Positions 36,019-44,050 of a stretch of DNA of 64,000 nucleotides are shown here, in pieces. Every line of letters begins with the position of its first letter. Position 1 is the first letter of the stretch. Both the position numbers and the translations under genes were made by a program. The DNA comes from JAOARY01 sp045345765 (lineage in GTDB: Bacteria > Bacillota > Clostridia > Peptostreptococcales > Peptostreptococcaceae): positions 992,001 to 1,056,000 of the forward strand of contig CP148265.1 in assembly GCA_045345765.1 (NCBI GenBank). The letters are read 5' to 3'. Below the pieces are notes generated by a model. The model saw only the letters and a program-made list of their open reading frames with translations, was not told the origin of the DNA and made no database searches.

Positions 36019-36346
36019 CTTTGGCCTCCCTTAATATATCCTTCCATTTTAGACTGCCATATATATGAAATATTTTATGACTCATTGCAATAGTTAGTGA
36101 TGTTATTGCAAGCCCTACAACAATTGCAGTAATCATAAGCGCTTGAGGCGTTGGATCTACCATATTTAATTTATTTCCTGGGAAAATAGGTGGTATCATA
36201 TGACTCTTATAATTAATACTCAAAAAAATTAATATTATAGAAGTTTGGATTATATTCAAAAACAAAATAGATTTTATTATATTTTCATCAGTTGCAATTC
36301 CATAAAGAGCTATGATTGCTAGTACTATACTTAAACTCAAAATCAT
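36011..36346 (-). CDS. Mrp/Mbh antiporter subunit C-like (NuoK-type)
   Basis: 111 residues from the ATG at 36346, with GGAGGGGG 7 bases upstream; the longer frame to 36409 lies inside the B gene. Three helices as in NuoK/MrpC, with DPTPQALMITAIVVGLAITS, a family hallmark. It overlaps the D gene by 8 bases and begins just after the B-subunit stop, so translation is coupled. Confidence 0.9.
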   Translation of the reverse strand: MILSLSIVLAIIALYGIATDENIIKSILFLNIIQTSIILIFLSINYKSHMIPPIFPGNKLNMVDPTPQALMITAIVVGLAITSLTIAMSHKIFHIYGSLKWKDILREAKDD

Positions 36347-36347
36347 A

Positions 36348-36704
36348 TTAATCCCCCTCCAAAAAATCTGCGACAATTGTAGTAAATGCAAATGACACTT
36401 TAAGCGCAATTAAAATATTTAATATTATTATAAAAGCAGGTCTATATTCATTACTAAAACACATAAATATAAAAATCATAACTATTATTAAATATATTAT
36501 TTTTTCATATTTTTCTAATTTATATTTATCTAAATATCTCCAATCTAAAAATAGATATGATGATATAAAAGTGGTTGCAAGAATGGCACCACCTTGAAAT
36601 CCACCACCAGGAGCCTTATTTCCACCCCAAATTAAATATATCCCAAATAAAACCATAAAAGGAAACAGTAGTTTTAGAACTAATCTTATAATTTTTGACG
36701 TCAT
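36348..36704 (-). CDS. Mrp/Mbh antiporter subunit B-like
   Basis: 118 residues with four helices and the MnhB signature YLIWGGNKAPGGGFQGGAI. MrpB domains pack against the A-type C-terminal domain in the antiporter. It is separated from the preceding small subunit by 23 bp. Confidence 0.9.
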   Translation of the reverse strand: MTSKIIRLVLKLLFPFMVLFGIYLIWGGNKAPGGGFQGGAILATTFISSYLFLDWRYLDKYKLEKYEKIIYLIIVMIFIFMCFSNEYRPAFIIILNILIALKVSFAFTTIVADFLEGD

Positions 36705-36727
36705 TTATACCACTCCTTTAATTGGTC

Positions 36728-36985
36728 TTAATCTCTTATTATAAAAGCCACAGCAGATGTTGTTATCAAAAGAACTAATGCTTCAAATACAGAATCAAAT
36801 AATCTATAGTCTAAATAAATAGATGTAACTGTATTTAATGAATTTGTATCTCTTATGGAATTTTCTATATAAATATCTTTAGCTCTTATAAAATCCATAT
36901 CTTTAATATCATATGATTCTACTAAAAAGGAAAATATTATTATTAGAAAAAAAACTATAGTAAATACTCTTATTTTTTCATTCAC
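36728..36985 (-). CDS. MbhE-like subunit (MrpA C-terminal piece)
   Basis: 85 residues: one N-terminal helix, a ~30-residue external segment (RAKDIYIENSIRDTNSLNTV), then YLDYRLFDSVFEALVLLITTSAVAF, which is the MrpA C-terminal/MbhE signature. The 8-bp overlap with the upstream gene shows coupling. As in archaeal Mbh clusters, this piece is a separate gene here and not part of a large MrpA. Confidence 0.88.
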   Translation of the reverse strand: MNEKIRVFTIVFFLIIIFSFLVESYDIKDMDFIRAKDIYIENSIRDTNSLNTVTSIYLDYRLFDSVFEALVLLITTSAVAFIIRD

Positions 36986-37451
36986 GAGTTATCACCTTTA
37001 CTTTTTTATAATTTTTAAAATAAACTTGTAATTTATCATATAAAACATTTTTTTTATCTATCATTATTATCAATTTATCATTATAATTCTTAATTTCTAA
37101 ATCATAATAACTATAAGTATCATTAAAATCATAATGAACTTTGTAACCCATATAATCACAAAATTCTTCTATTTTTTTCATATGCTCTATGCTTTTGCTA
37201 TCACTACATTTAATTATAAATTTATCACTCTTTTCAACTCCTTTTATAAGTATCAAAGTAGATATTCCTCCTCCAATTGAAATTTCTGCAAGAGCAACGT
37301 CTGGAGCTTTTAAAAAATAATATATTACAGATATCACCGAAGAATATATTGCCATGTAAATAATAGCTTTTAATAAATTTTTCTCAAAAATAACCATCAA
37401 TGTCATAAATATAAGAATTATTTGCAAACAAACTATCAAAACTATTTCCAT
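36978..37451 (-). CDS. MbhD-like subunit (DUF4040) with extra soluble domain
   Basis: 157 residues from the ATG at 37451, whose A is also the last base of the upstream TAA. Residues 1-75 are a DUF4040/MbhD unit: three helices and FLKAPDVALAEISIGGGIST. Residues 76-157 are a soluble, mixed alpha/beta extension (for example IEEFCDYMGYKVHYDFND) that I do not recognise and that is absent from the usual ~80-95 residue MbhD. It may be a cytoplasmic regulatory domain (inference). Confidence 0.82.
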   Translation of the reverse strand: MEIVLIVCLQIILIFMTLMVIFEKNLLKAIIYMAIYSSVISVIYYFLKAPDVALAEISIGGGISTLILIKGVEKSDKFIIKCSDSKSIEHMKKIEEFCDYMGYKVHYDFNDTYSYYDLEIKNYNDKLIIMIDKKNVLYDKLQVYFKNYKKVKVITRE

Positions 37452-37732
37452 TATTGATCCAGCCTTTCTCCAGAGAAATATATACATCTTGATATTATAT
37501 GTGTTCCAATTGGAACAGTTATAAGTGTTAGTACCAAAATCAATAAAAGCTTTAATGAAAATATAGAAAATCCTTTTGAAATCATAAGTCCTATTAAAAG
37601 TGTTGTAAGTGCCATAGTATCTATCAAGGAAGATATAAATAATTTTTTATAAATATCATTGTATTTTATAAAACTTATAATTCCTACAAATAAATAGATA
37701 CAAACAGCTATATATACAATATTCTTAATCAT
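37451..37732 (-). CDS. Mrp/Mbh antiporter subunit G-like
   Basis: 93 residues with three helices. The MnhG-like pattern is seen in LTLITVPIGTHIISRCIYFSG (normally PxxxHxxxRAA). It shares four bases with the F gene upstream (ATGA) and one base with the D-like gene downstream. Confidence 0.87.
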   Translation of the reverse strand: MIKNIVYIAVCIYLFVGIISFIKYNDIYKKLFISSLIDTMALTTLLIGLMISKGFSIFSLKLLLILVLTLITVPIGTHIISRCIYFSGERLDQ

Positions 37733-38004
37733 TTAGTTCTCCCCCCTTTTAAAATAAAGCTAGATATAAGTGCTAATGCTAAAAAACCTACTAAGCTATA
37801 CGCAAAAGCAACATCTAAATACATAGGGGTGTTTTTTATAGCTGCAAAAAATACTATTATCATCAATATATTCGAGCTAATCATATTTAAAGAAAGCAAT
37901 TTATCCCAAATTCTATCTATAAGAATTATTCTAAAACTGTTATACAGTATAGATATTATGATAAAAAACAAAACAGTTTTTTCCAAAAAACTCAAGCTTA
38001 TCAC
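37729..38004 (-). CDS. Mrp/Mbh antiporter subunit F-like
   Basis: 91 residues, three helices. RIILIDRIWDKLLSLNMIS matches the MnhF pattern (GPtxxDRvvalnxi), and YLDVAFAYSLVGFLALALIS the C-terminal helix. Confidence 0.88.
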   Translation of the reverse strand: MISLSFLEKTVLFFIIISILYNSFRIILIDRIWDKLLSLNMISSNILMIIVFFAAIKNTPMYLDVAFAYSLVGFLALALISSFILKGGRTK

Positions 38005-38018
38005 CCCATTTAATAAAA

Positions 38019-38462
38019 TTAAAATAAATCTAATATATCCTCCATCTTTCCTTTTATTTCTTCATTTGGATTTTTCACTTTTTTATATGAAAGAACTAAT
38101 ATATCTGTCTCTCCCAAATATAAAGTTATGGTTCCAGGAGTCAAAGTGATAGAATTTGATAGTATCAGATTTTTTATATCTCCATTTAAATTACTTTCAA
38201 CAGAATAAATTTTAGGAGATATTTTTGAAGTTAAAATATCATACATCAAAATAAAGGATGATTTATACATTCTAAAAATCACATAAGGCATAAATAATAA
38301 AATTTTTATACTCTTTAGATTAAATACCAAATAAGCTTCATCTTTAAAAATAGTTTTTGAAATATAATAAGAAAAAGTACAAAATACAAATCCGTACATT
38401 ATACTTATTAGATCGAAAGATGAAGTTAATATCAACCAAAACAAGAAAATTCCTAAAATCAT
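38019..38462 (-). CDS. Mrp/Mbh antiporter subunit E-like
   Basis: 147 residues: two N-terminal helices, then a membrane-surface domain with LSNSITLTPGTITLYL, the MnhE TPGT signature. It is the first gene of the operon E-F-G-D'-E'-B-C-D, the same order as mbhABCDEFGH of Pyrococcus as I recall. No hydrogenase genes follow (thiT is next), so this is a stand-alone ion-antiporter module exchanging Na+ (or K+) for H+. Confidence 0.88.
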   Translation of the reverse strand: MILGIFLFWLILTSSFDLISIMYGFVFCTFSYYISKTIFKDEAYLVFNLKSIKILLFMPYVIFRMYKSSFILMYDILTSKISPKIYSVESNLNGDIKNLILSNSITLTPGTITLYLGETDILVLSYKKVKNPNEEIKGKMEDILDLF

Positions 38463-38560
38463 ACCCTCACCATCCTTTTAACATCTTATACCCATTTCAT
38501 TATTATTTGAAAATTTAGTTTCATTTAATTTTTTTATAAACTAACCTTATTTTTTCAAAT

Positions 38561-38600
38561 AAAAAAAGACTGTCACATTAAAAAATTCAGTGACAATCCC
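38561..38600 (-). terminator. Decarboxylase gene terminator
   Basis: GATTGTCAC pairs with GTGACAGTC and is followed by TTTTTTT on the minus strand. Its sequence (CTGTCACATTAA) resembles the IS1182-type end motif. Confidence 0.75.
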
Positions 38601-38694
38601 TTTACATTTATATAATAAATTTATTTTTTATCCATACCATAATAATATTTTTTGATATTAGAAAATCATAAAAATAAATCTTAATATCATAACT

Positions 38695-40416
38695 CTACGC
38701 TGGATTGATTTTTATTTTTTCAAGTTCTTTTTTTACAAGGTTTTCTTTAGCCATTTTTATATATTTTATAACTTCATTATTTATATATTCTCTGTCATTA
38801 TCTATATATAATGACATTGGATAAGATTTTAACGCTGCTATTTCAACACCATATTTTGAATATTTGAACTTAGTTGTAAAACTAAAAAATGGAGCATCGT
38901 CAGTTTTTATAAGTTCTTTTAATTCACTTGCAATTTCATATTGATATTTATTATTCTCTACCAATTTATTTTTATATACTTCATTACTATTTTCATTATC
39001 ATAATAATCTCTTGCAGATATATTTAATAAATCTTCATCCTTATAGACTCTAAACAGAGTAACTCCACCATTAGATTCATCATTTACACAAACTATATCA
39101 TTAGTCTCTTTAATTTCTTCCCTTATTGAATTTGAAACTTCTAAAAGATGACCCAAAACAGTTTGGAATCCAATCTTACCTAAGTATTTAAGCCCTAAAT
39201 ACGCCATTAGAGGATAATTGCTACCTCTTGAACATTCCAATGTATGTTGCCCAGGCTTATATTCTCCAAAATTATATAGATAAGAAGTCTTTTTCTTATC
39301 TCTTTTTAGATAATTTATATCATCTTCGTCTTTTAATAAGACCATACTACAATTATATGGAGTAAAGCCTGTTTTATGAAAATCAATTCCAATAGCATCA
39401 GCTAAACATATATTTTTCATTCTATATTTTATATTCTTTATTCTTTTTAAAACTATATTACTAAAATCCAAATTATTTTCATCTATATCATAATCATTAA
39501 ATGCACAAAAAGCCCATCCAATAACTGCATCTGCATATATAAAAGGTTTATGTTCTATTTTATATTTTAAATTAAGTTCTTTTATTATATTATTAATGCC
39601 CTCTATATCATCTATACCAAAAGCATCTGTTGTTCCCATTGTAGCTACAACCATAGCTACTTTTTCATTATTTTTATATGCTGATTCTAATTTAATTTCA
39701 AAATCAGATAAATCCATTGAACTATCATCTAATACATCTATTTCAACAACATTATTCATACCAATTCCTAACCAATCACTTATAGTATCTTTTGCATAAT
39801 GACCTGATTTTGATACAAATATCTTGCAATCTTCTTTTATACCTTCATATCTTGATTTTATTCCAAAGAGTTTAGTTATTGCTAGTTTTCCAGAATATAA
39901 ATATGCGCCTGTACCACCAAAAGTAAAATGTCCCCAAGAATTTCTACTATCATACCCAACTAAATCACTTATCATCGACGCTGTTTTAACCTCTAAATTA
40001 GCTAGATTTCCAGCACTTTCATGTTCTACTATGTTTGTATTTAATATAGATCCTATTAAAGAACCTACTAATGATGTATTTGTCGTTGGTGGCAATATAT
40101 TTATCATCGTCTTTGGATGATTCCAATTAACTCCACCTTCGTAATATTCCAAAGCTTCTTCTATAAGTTCCTTTGCATTAGACATATGTTGTGGAAATTT
40201 CTCCACTTCTTTAATAGTGTGAAATTCTTCTTCATATTTAAAACTCTTATTTATATCTCCTAAATAAGGTTTTTTTCCTTTTGATTTCTTTAGATTGTTA
40301 ATACCGTCTAACGCTTCATTTACCAAATCTTTTAAGTTTTGATTTTCGTCTTTATAAGGACTTATAAAGTCTTTTCTTAAATTTTCTTCTAATACTCTTT
40401 TCCAATGAGCATCCAT
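38695..40416 (-). CDS. Group II PLP-dependent amino acid decarboxylase
   Basis: 573 residues. WGHFTFGGTGAYLYSGKLA is the substrate/cofactor segment, FIYADAVIGWAF carries the PLP-binding Asp region, and ADAIGIDFHKTGFTPYN contains the Schiff-base Lys after His, as in glutamate, tyrosine and aromatic amino acid decarboxylases. The length fits the longer clostridial/enterococcal branch. Substrate (tyrosine, aspartate, glutamate or other) cannot be settled by eye. No amino acid/amine antiporter gene adjoins it, unlike typical acid-resistance decarboxylase operons. Confidence 0.87.
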   Translation of the reverse strand: MDAHWKRVLEENLRKDFISPYKDENQNLKDLVNEALDGINNLKKSKGKKPYLGDINKSFKYEEEFHTIKEVEKFPQHMSNAKELIEEALEYYEGGVNWNHPKTMINILPPTTNTSLVGSLIGSILNTNIVEHESAGNLANLEVKTASMISDLVGYDSRNSWGHFTFGGTGAYLYSGKLAITKLFGIKSRYEGIKEDCKIFVSKSGHYAKDTISDWLGIGMNNVVEIDVLDDSSMDLSDFEIKLESAYKNNEKVAMVVATMGTTDAFGIDDIEGINNIIKELNLKYKIEHKPFIYADAVIGWAFCAFNDYDIDENNLDFSNIVLKRIKNIKYRMKNICLADAIGIDFHKTGFTPYNCSMVLLKDEDDINYLKRDKKKTSYLYNFGEYKPGQHTLECSRGSNYPLMAYLGLKYLGKIGFQTVLGHLLEVSNSIREEIKETNDIVCVNDESNGGVTLFRVYKDEDLLNISARDYYDNENSNEVYKNKLVENNKYQYEIASELKELIKTDDAPFFSFTTKFKYSKYGVEIAALKSYPMSLYIDNDREYINNEVIKYIKMAKENLVKKELEKIKINPA

Positions 40417-40510
40417 TAAATCACTCCCAAACCATAAAAATTTTTTTATATGTATATGTTATTTATTTCACTAATATTGTAACTCTAAACATCAAATTTG
40501 TGAAGCTATA

Positions 40511-40619
40511 TATTAAAAAAAGCTATAAACTAAGAATACAAACTACTATCTAATATATCAAATTCAAATTTAGAAAATGATATATAGTAGCTAAAATCAC
40601 TAGTTTAATAGCTTTTAAT
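40511..40619 (-). terminator. Extended hairpin downstream of hisS
   Basis: Outer arms AAAGCTATAAACTA and TAGTTTAATAGCTTT and inner arms CTACTAT.TAATATATC and GATATATAGTAG make a long bipartite stem after the hisS stop on the minus strand, ending in a U-run. Confidence 0.6.
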
Positions 40620-40624
40620 TGATA

Positions 40625-41941
40625 TTATTTTACTTTTTCAATTATATCCCCAACACATAATTTAAATTCATTAGAATATTCCATATCTTTCAAAGTAAGA
40701 ATTCCCGTTTCTTTTTCTTCCTCACCTACTATTATTACATATTTTATACCTAATTTATTTGCATAATTAAGTTTCTTTTTTAATTTTCCTGAGTCAAAAT
40801 AAACTTGAGAAATTATACCAGCTTTCCTTAATTCTGAGGCTACTTCTATTGAATATTTTTTGTCCTCATCCATAGGTATAACTAAAACTTTTGTAAGTGT
40901 TTTTGTAGTTGGATCTTTAAGTATCTTTGCTTCTCTTAGCTGATAGAACAATCTTGTAAGCCCAATTGATATACCGACACCTGGTAGTTTTTGCTTAGTG
41001 TAATATCCTGCTAAATTATCATATCTTCCTCCAGAACAAACACTACCTATACTCTTATACTCATCTAAGATAGTTTCATAAACTGTTCCAGTATAATAAT
41101 CTAATCCTCTAGCAATTGTTAAATCTATTTGATAATTAGATGCAGGCACTCCAAAAGCATCTATGTATTTGCATACTTCGTCTAATTCATTTAAACCTAT
41201 ATTGAAGTTTTCATTTTCGATATTTAAATTCGTAAGTCCCTTTAGAATTTCTTCATTACTTCCTTTGATATTTATAAAATTAAGTATTTCATCACATTTA
41301 CTTTCTAAAATACCTTCATTCATAAGTTCTTCTTTTACCTTATCTGCTCCGATTTTTTCTATTTTATCAACAGTTCTTAAAACCATTGCCTTATCTTCTA
41401 TTTCTAAATATTCAAAGAAACCATTTAAAAGCTTTCTATTATTGATTCTTATAGTAAATTTATCAAAACCTAAATCCTTAAATGTTGAGTATATTATACT
41501 TGGTATTTGAGCATCATTTGCTATATCTAATACATCATTACCTATTATATCTATATCACATTGATAGAACTCTCTAAATCTACCTTTTTGATTTCTTTCA
41601 CCTCTAAATACCTTTCCAATTTGGTATCTTTTAAAAGGGAATGTTAAATGAGATGCATTTAGTGCTACATATTTAGCCAAAGGCACAGTTAAATCAAATC
41701 TAAGAGCTTGATCATTTTTATCTCTTTTAATCTCAAATATTTGCTTTTCAGTATCTCCTCCACCTTTAGCAAAAAGTATTTCTGACTTTTCTATTATAGG
41801 TGTATCTATTGGCACAAAACCAAATTTTTCATAATTTTTTCTTATTGTATCTCTCATAAAATTCATTAATATTTGCTCTTCAGGTAAAAGTTCCATAAAT
41901 CCTGGCAAAGTTGACGGTTTTACTATTTTATTTTTTGACAT
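40625..41941 (-). CDS. hisS: Histidyl-tRNA synthetase
   Basis: 438 residues. Class II motif 2 is in RYQIGKVFRGERNQKGRFRE, the His-specific ARGLDYYTGTVYE follows the insertion domain, and motif 3 is in LPGVGISIGLTRLFY. The C-terminal anticodon-binding domain ends the protein. It charges tRNA-His in the cytoplasm. The ATG at 41941 has no adjacent ribosome site; AGGAGGTG lies 49 bases upstream, across a stem-loop (see 41942-41998). Confidence 0.96.
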   Translation of the reverse strand: MSKNKIVKPSTLPGFMELLPEEQILMNFMRDTIRKNYEKFGFVPIDTPIIEKSEILFAKGGGDTEKQIFEIKRDKNDQALRFDLTVPLAKYVALNASHLTFPFKRYQIGKVFRGERNQKGRFREFYQCDIDIIGNDVLDIANDAQIPSIIYSTFKDLGFDKFTIRINNRKLLNGFFEYLEIEDKAMVLRTVDKIEKIGADKVKEELMNEGILESKCDEILNFINIKGSNEEILKGLTNLNIENENFNIGLNELDEVCKYIDAFGVPASNYQIDLTIARGLDYYTGTVYETILDEYKSIGSVCSGGRYDNLAGYYTKQKLPGVGISIGLTRLFYQLREAKILKDPTTKTLTKVLVIPMDEDKKYSIEVASELRKAGIISQVYFDSGKLKKKLNYANKLGIKYVIIVGEEEKETGILTLKDMEYSNEFKLCVGDIIEKVK

Positions 41942-41998
41942 TTAATTTGTTGCTAAAATTTTAATATTATATAAAAATTTCGCAACAATTCACCTCCT
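41942..41998 (-). promoter_or_regulatory. Stem-loop between ribosome site and hisS start
   Basis: TTGTTGC (41988-41982 on the minus strand) pairs with GCAACAA (41953-41947), extended by AAA/TTTT pairs. The stem-loop (41947-41988) separates AGGAGGTG (41998-41991) from the ATG. When folded, only 7 bases remain between them, a normal spacing. No T-box motif is present. Confidence 0.6.
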
Positions 41999-42040
41999 CT
42001 TTTTACAGTCCTCGTTCTATATACTTTATCACGGCAAAAT

Positions 42041-43966
42041 CTATTTATCAACCGATTTAAATATTATAGTAAGTGTTGTTCCTTCTCCTTTTTTACTTTC
42101 TATATTCAAAAAACCTGAGTTTTCCTTTATCATAGAATAGCTTATAGACATACCAAGCCCTGTTCCTTTTTCTTTTGTTGAATAAAAAGGCTCAATTACT
42201 TTTCTTAAATCTTTTTGTTCAATTCCACAACCTGTATCAATAATTTTTATAATTATATTATCAAGTTTTTTATAGAGTTTTATTGTAATCTTTTTTTTCT
42301 TCAAATTCTCCATTGAATCAATAGAATTAAATATAAAATTCATAAAAGCTTGTTTTAACTGTTGTCTACTCGCCAACCAATATAATCCATCTTCTAAATC
42401 CATATCAAATTCAATATTCTTTGTTCTAAATTGACTTTTAAAAAATACATACATATCAAGTATAAACTCTTTTAAGTTCAAATCTTCTTTTATTGTTTTT
42501 GTTGGCTTAGAAAATTCTAATATATCTAAAAGTAGTTTATTTAAAGTTTCTACTTCCGATGGTATAATCTCAAAAAAACTCTTCTTAAAATTATCATCGT
42601 TATAATTATGTTCCAAAAGCTTTATATAAGAGTTTATTATCATCAAAGGATTTTTAATTTCATGCCCTATTCCAGCAACCAAGCGTCCTAAAGATTCTAA
42701 TTTATCCTTAAAAGTTAGCTTTTCCATCATTTTTCTTCTATTAGTTATATCTCTTATTGCAATTGTAATTATATTTATATCCTTGTCCTTAAATTTAAGT
42801 GGTGTTATATTATATTGATAAATATGTTCTATTCCATCTATCTCTATTGATTTTTCAAGGTAATAAAGCCCTTCTTTTTCATTTGCAACTTTTTTGAACT
42901 CTCCTCTAGTTACTATATCTCCTAATATAGTATTTTCATAATGATGCTTATTTAAATTTAAATTTAATTTAGATTTTTTTTGAATTAACTTATTTGCATT
43001 TTCATTCGTCCAAATTATATATCCATTTCTATCAACATTAAAAATAGCATCAAACATACTGTTTAGTATTTGTTCTTTAAATATAGACTCTTCTTCCAAT
43101 TTTATAGTTCTTTTTTTAACCTCTTTTTTGAGGGTTGAATTCCAATTATAAAATACTATAATTACCGATACTGCTGACAATAATATAATAAATACACTGT
43201 AAATGTATTTTGCATATCTTTCATATATCGGTACACTTATTTCACCAAACCATTTACCATATATTTTATTATACGTTCCATTATTTTTTATCTTTTTCAA
43301 TGCAGCATTTAAATCATCTACCAATTCTTTTTTATCTTTTTTAAATGCCAAACCATATTCTATAGGATTTATATCCTCGCCTACATGCTTTATAGTCTTT
43401 TTATAATCATTTTTTTGAATTATATAAAATCCTGTAAGTTTATTAACTACACAAGCATCTACAAAACCACTATGTAATAAATTTATAGCCTCTTCTTGAT
43501 CCTTTGTATATACTATGTTTACATTAGGTACTTCAAAAAAATTTTTCACCACATTATCATTTTTTTGAACTGCAATCTTTTTATTTCTAAAATCCTGAAG
43601 TTCTATTATATCTTGAGTATTCATAGACACAAAAATCCCATCAGATATTGTTATATAAGGATTTGTAAACACAAGTTCATCTTTTCTCGATTCTACTATT
43701 TTCATTCCCTGTATTCCATCAATATCTCCCTTTGCTAGGGCATTCATGGCTTCTTTCCATACCATTGGTTCTAAATTCATATCATAGTCTATAATCTTAA
43801 ATAATTCCTTTGATATATCAACATTAAACCCTTTAAAATTTCCCTTATAATCTATATATTCAAAAGGTGGATAATTTTCATCTCCAGCAATAATGAAAGT
43901 ATTTGCAAAAGATATGTCTGTAAATAATAAAATTGTCAAAAAAAACATAGATATTTTTCTATACAT
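42041..43966 (-). CDS. Histidine kinase with periplasmic-binding-type sensor and PAS
   Basis: About 641 residues from the ATG at 43966, where the signal peptide begins (MYRKISMFFLTILLF); a frame-compatible ATG at 44017 would add 17 hydrophilic residues. A bacterial extracellular solute-binding family 3 domain (about 25-255: DENYPPFEYIDYKGNFKGFNVDI) is followed by a membrane helix (about 258-280) and a PAS domain (about 300-410). HisKA carries VAGIGHEIKNPLMIINSY, and the ATPase carries MNFIFNSIDSM, IIDTGCGIEQ and KGTGLGMSIS. It probably senses an amino acid-like ligand. No response regulator is adjacent. Confidence 0.88.
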   Translation of the reverse strand: MYRKISMFFLTILLFTDISFANTFIIAGDENYPPFEYIDYKGNFKGFNVDISKELFKIIDYDMNLEPMVWKEAMNALAKGDIDGIQGMKIVESRKDELVFTNPYITISDGIFVSMNTQDIIELQDFRNKKIAVQKNDNVVKNFFEVPNVNIVYTKDQEEAINLLHSGFVDACVVNKLTGFYIIQKNDYKKTIKHVGEDINPIEYGLAFKKDKKELVDDLNAALKKIKNNGTYNKIYGKWFGEISVPIYERYAKYIYSVFIILLSAVSVIIVFYNWNSTLKKEVKKRTIKLEEESIFKEQILNSMFDAIFNVDRNGYIIWTNENANKLIQKKSKLNLNLNKHHYENTILGDIVTRGEFKKVANEKEGLYYLEKSIEIDGIEHIYQYNITPLKFKDKDINIITIAIRDITNRRKMMEKLTFKDKLESLGRLVAGIGHEIKNPLMIINSYIKLLEHNYNDDNFKKSFFEIIPSEVETLNKLLLDILEFSKPTKTIKEDLNLKEFILDMYVFFKSQFRTKNIEFDMDLEDGLYWLASRQQLKQAFMNFIFNSIDSMENLKKKKITIKLYKKLDNIIIKIIDTGCGIEQKDLRKVIEPFYSTKEKGTGLGMSISYSMIKENSGFLNIESKKGEGTTLTIIFKSVDK

Positions 43967-44014
43967 AGTATCTAAGCTTTCACCTTTCAAACGATGAAAG
44001 CTTATCCTTCCTTT
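43967..44014 (-). promoter_or_regulatory. Stem-loop between ribosome site and kinase start
   Basis: AAGCTTTCA and TGAAAGCTT (44003-43995 and 43982-43974) form a perfect 9-bp stem. GAAAGGAAGG lies before it and the ATG 7 bases after it, so folding gives about 9 bases of spacing. An alternative GGTGA site lies at the 3' edge of the loop. Confidence 0.45.
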
Positions 44015-44050
44015 CATATTGAAATTTTACCATAATAAAGTTTTTTAATT

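Noticed and set aside
34513..38462. Respiratory complex I fragment
   Set aside because: MnhB-, MnhE-, MnhF- and MnhG-type subunits and no NuoB/C/D/I-type genes identify an Mrp/Mbh antiporter module.
41942..42040. T-box leader for hisS
   Set aside because: The leader is only about 100 bases to the next gene and lacks the T-box core and specifier-loop features; the hairpin there fits start-site bridging better.
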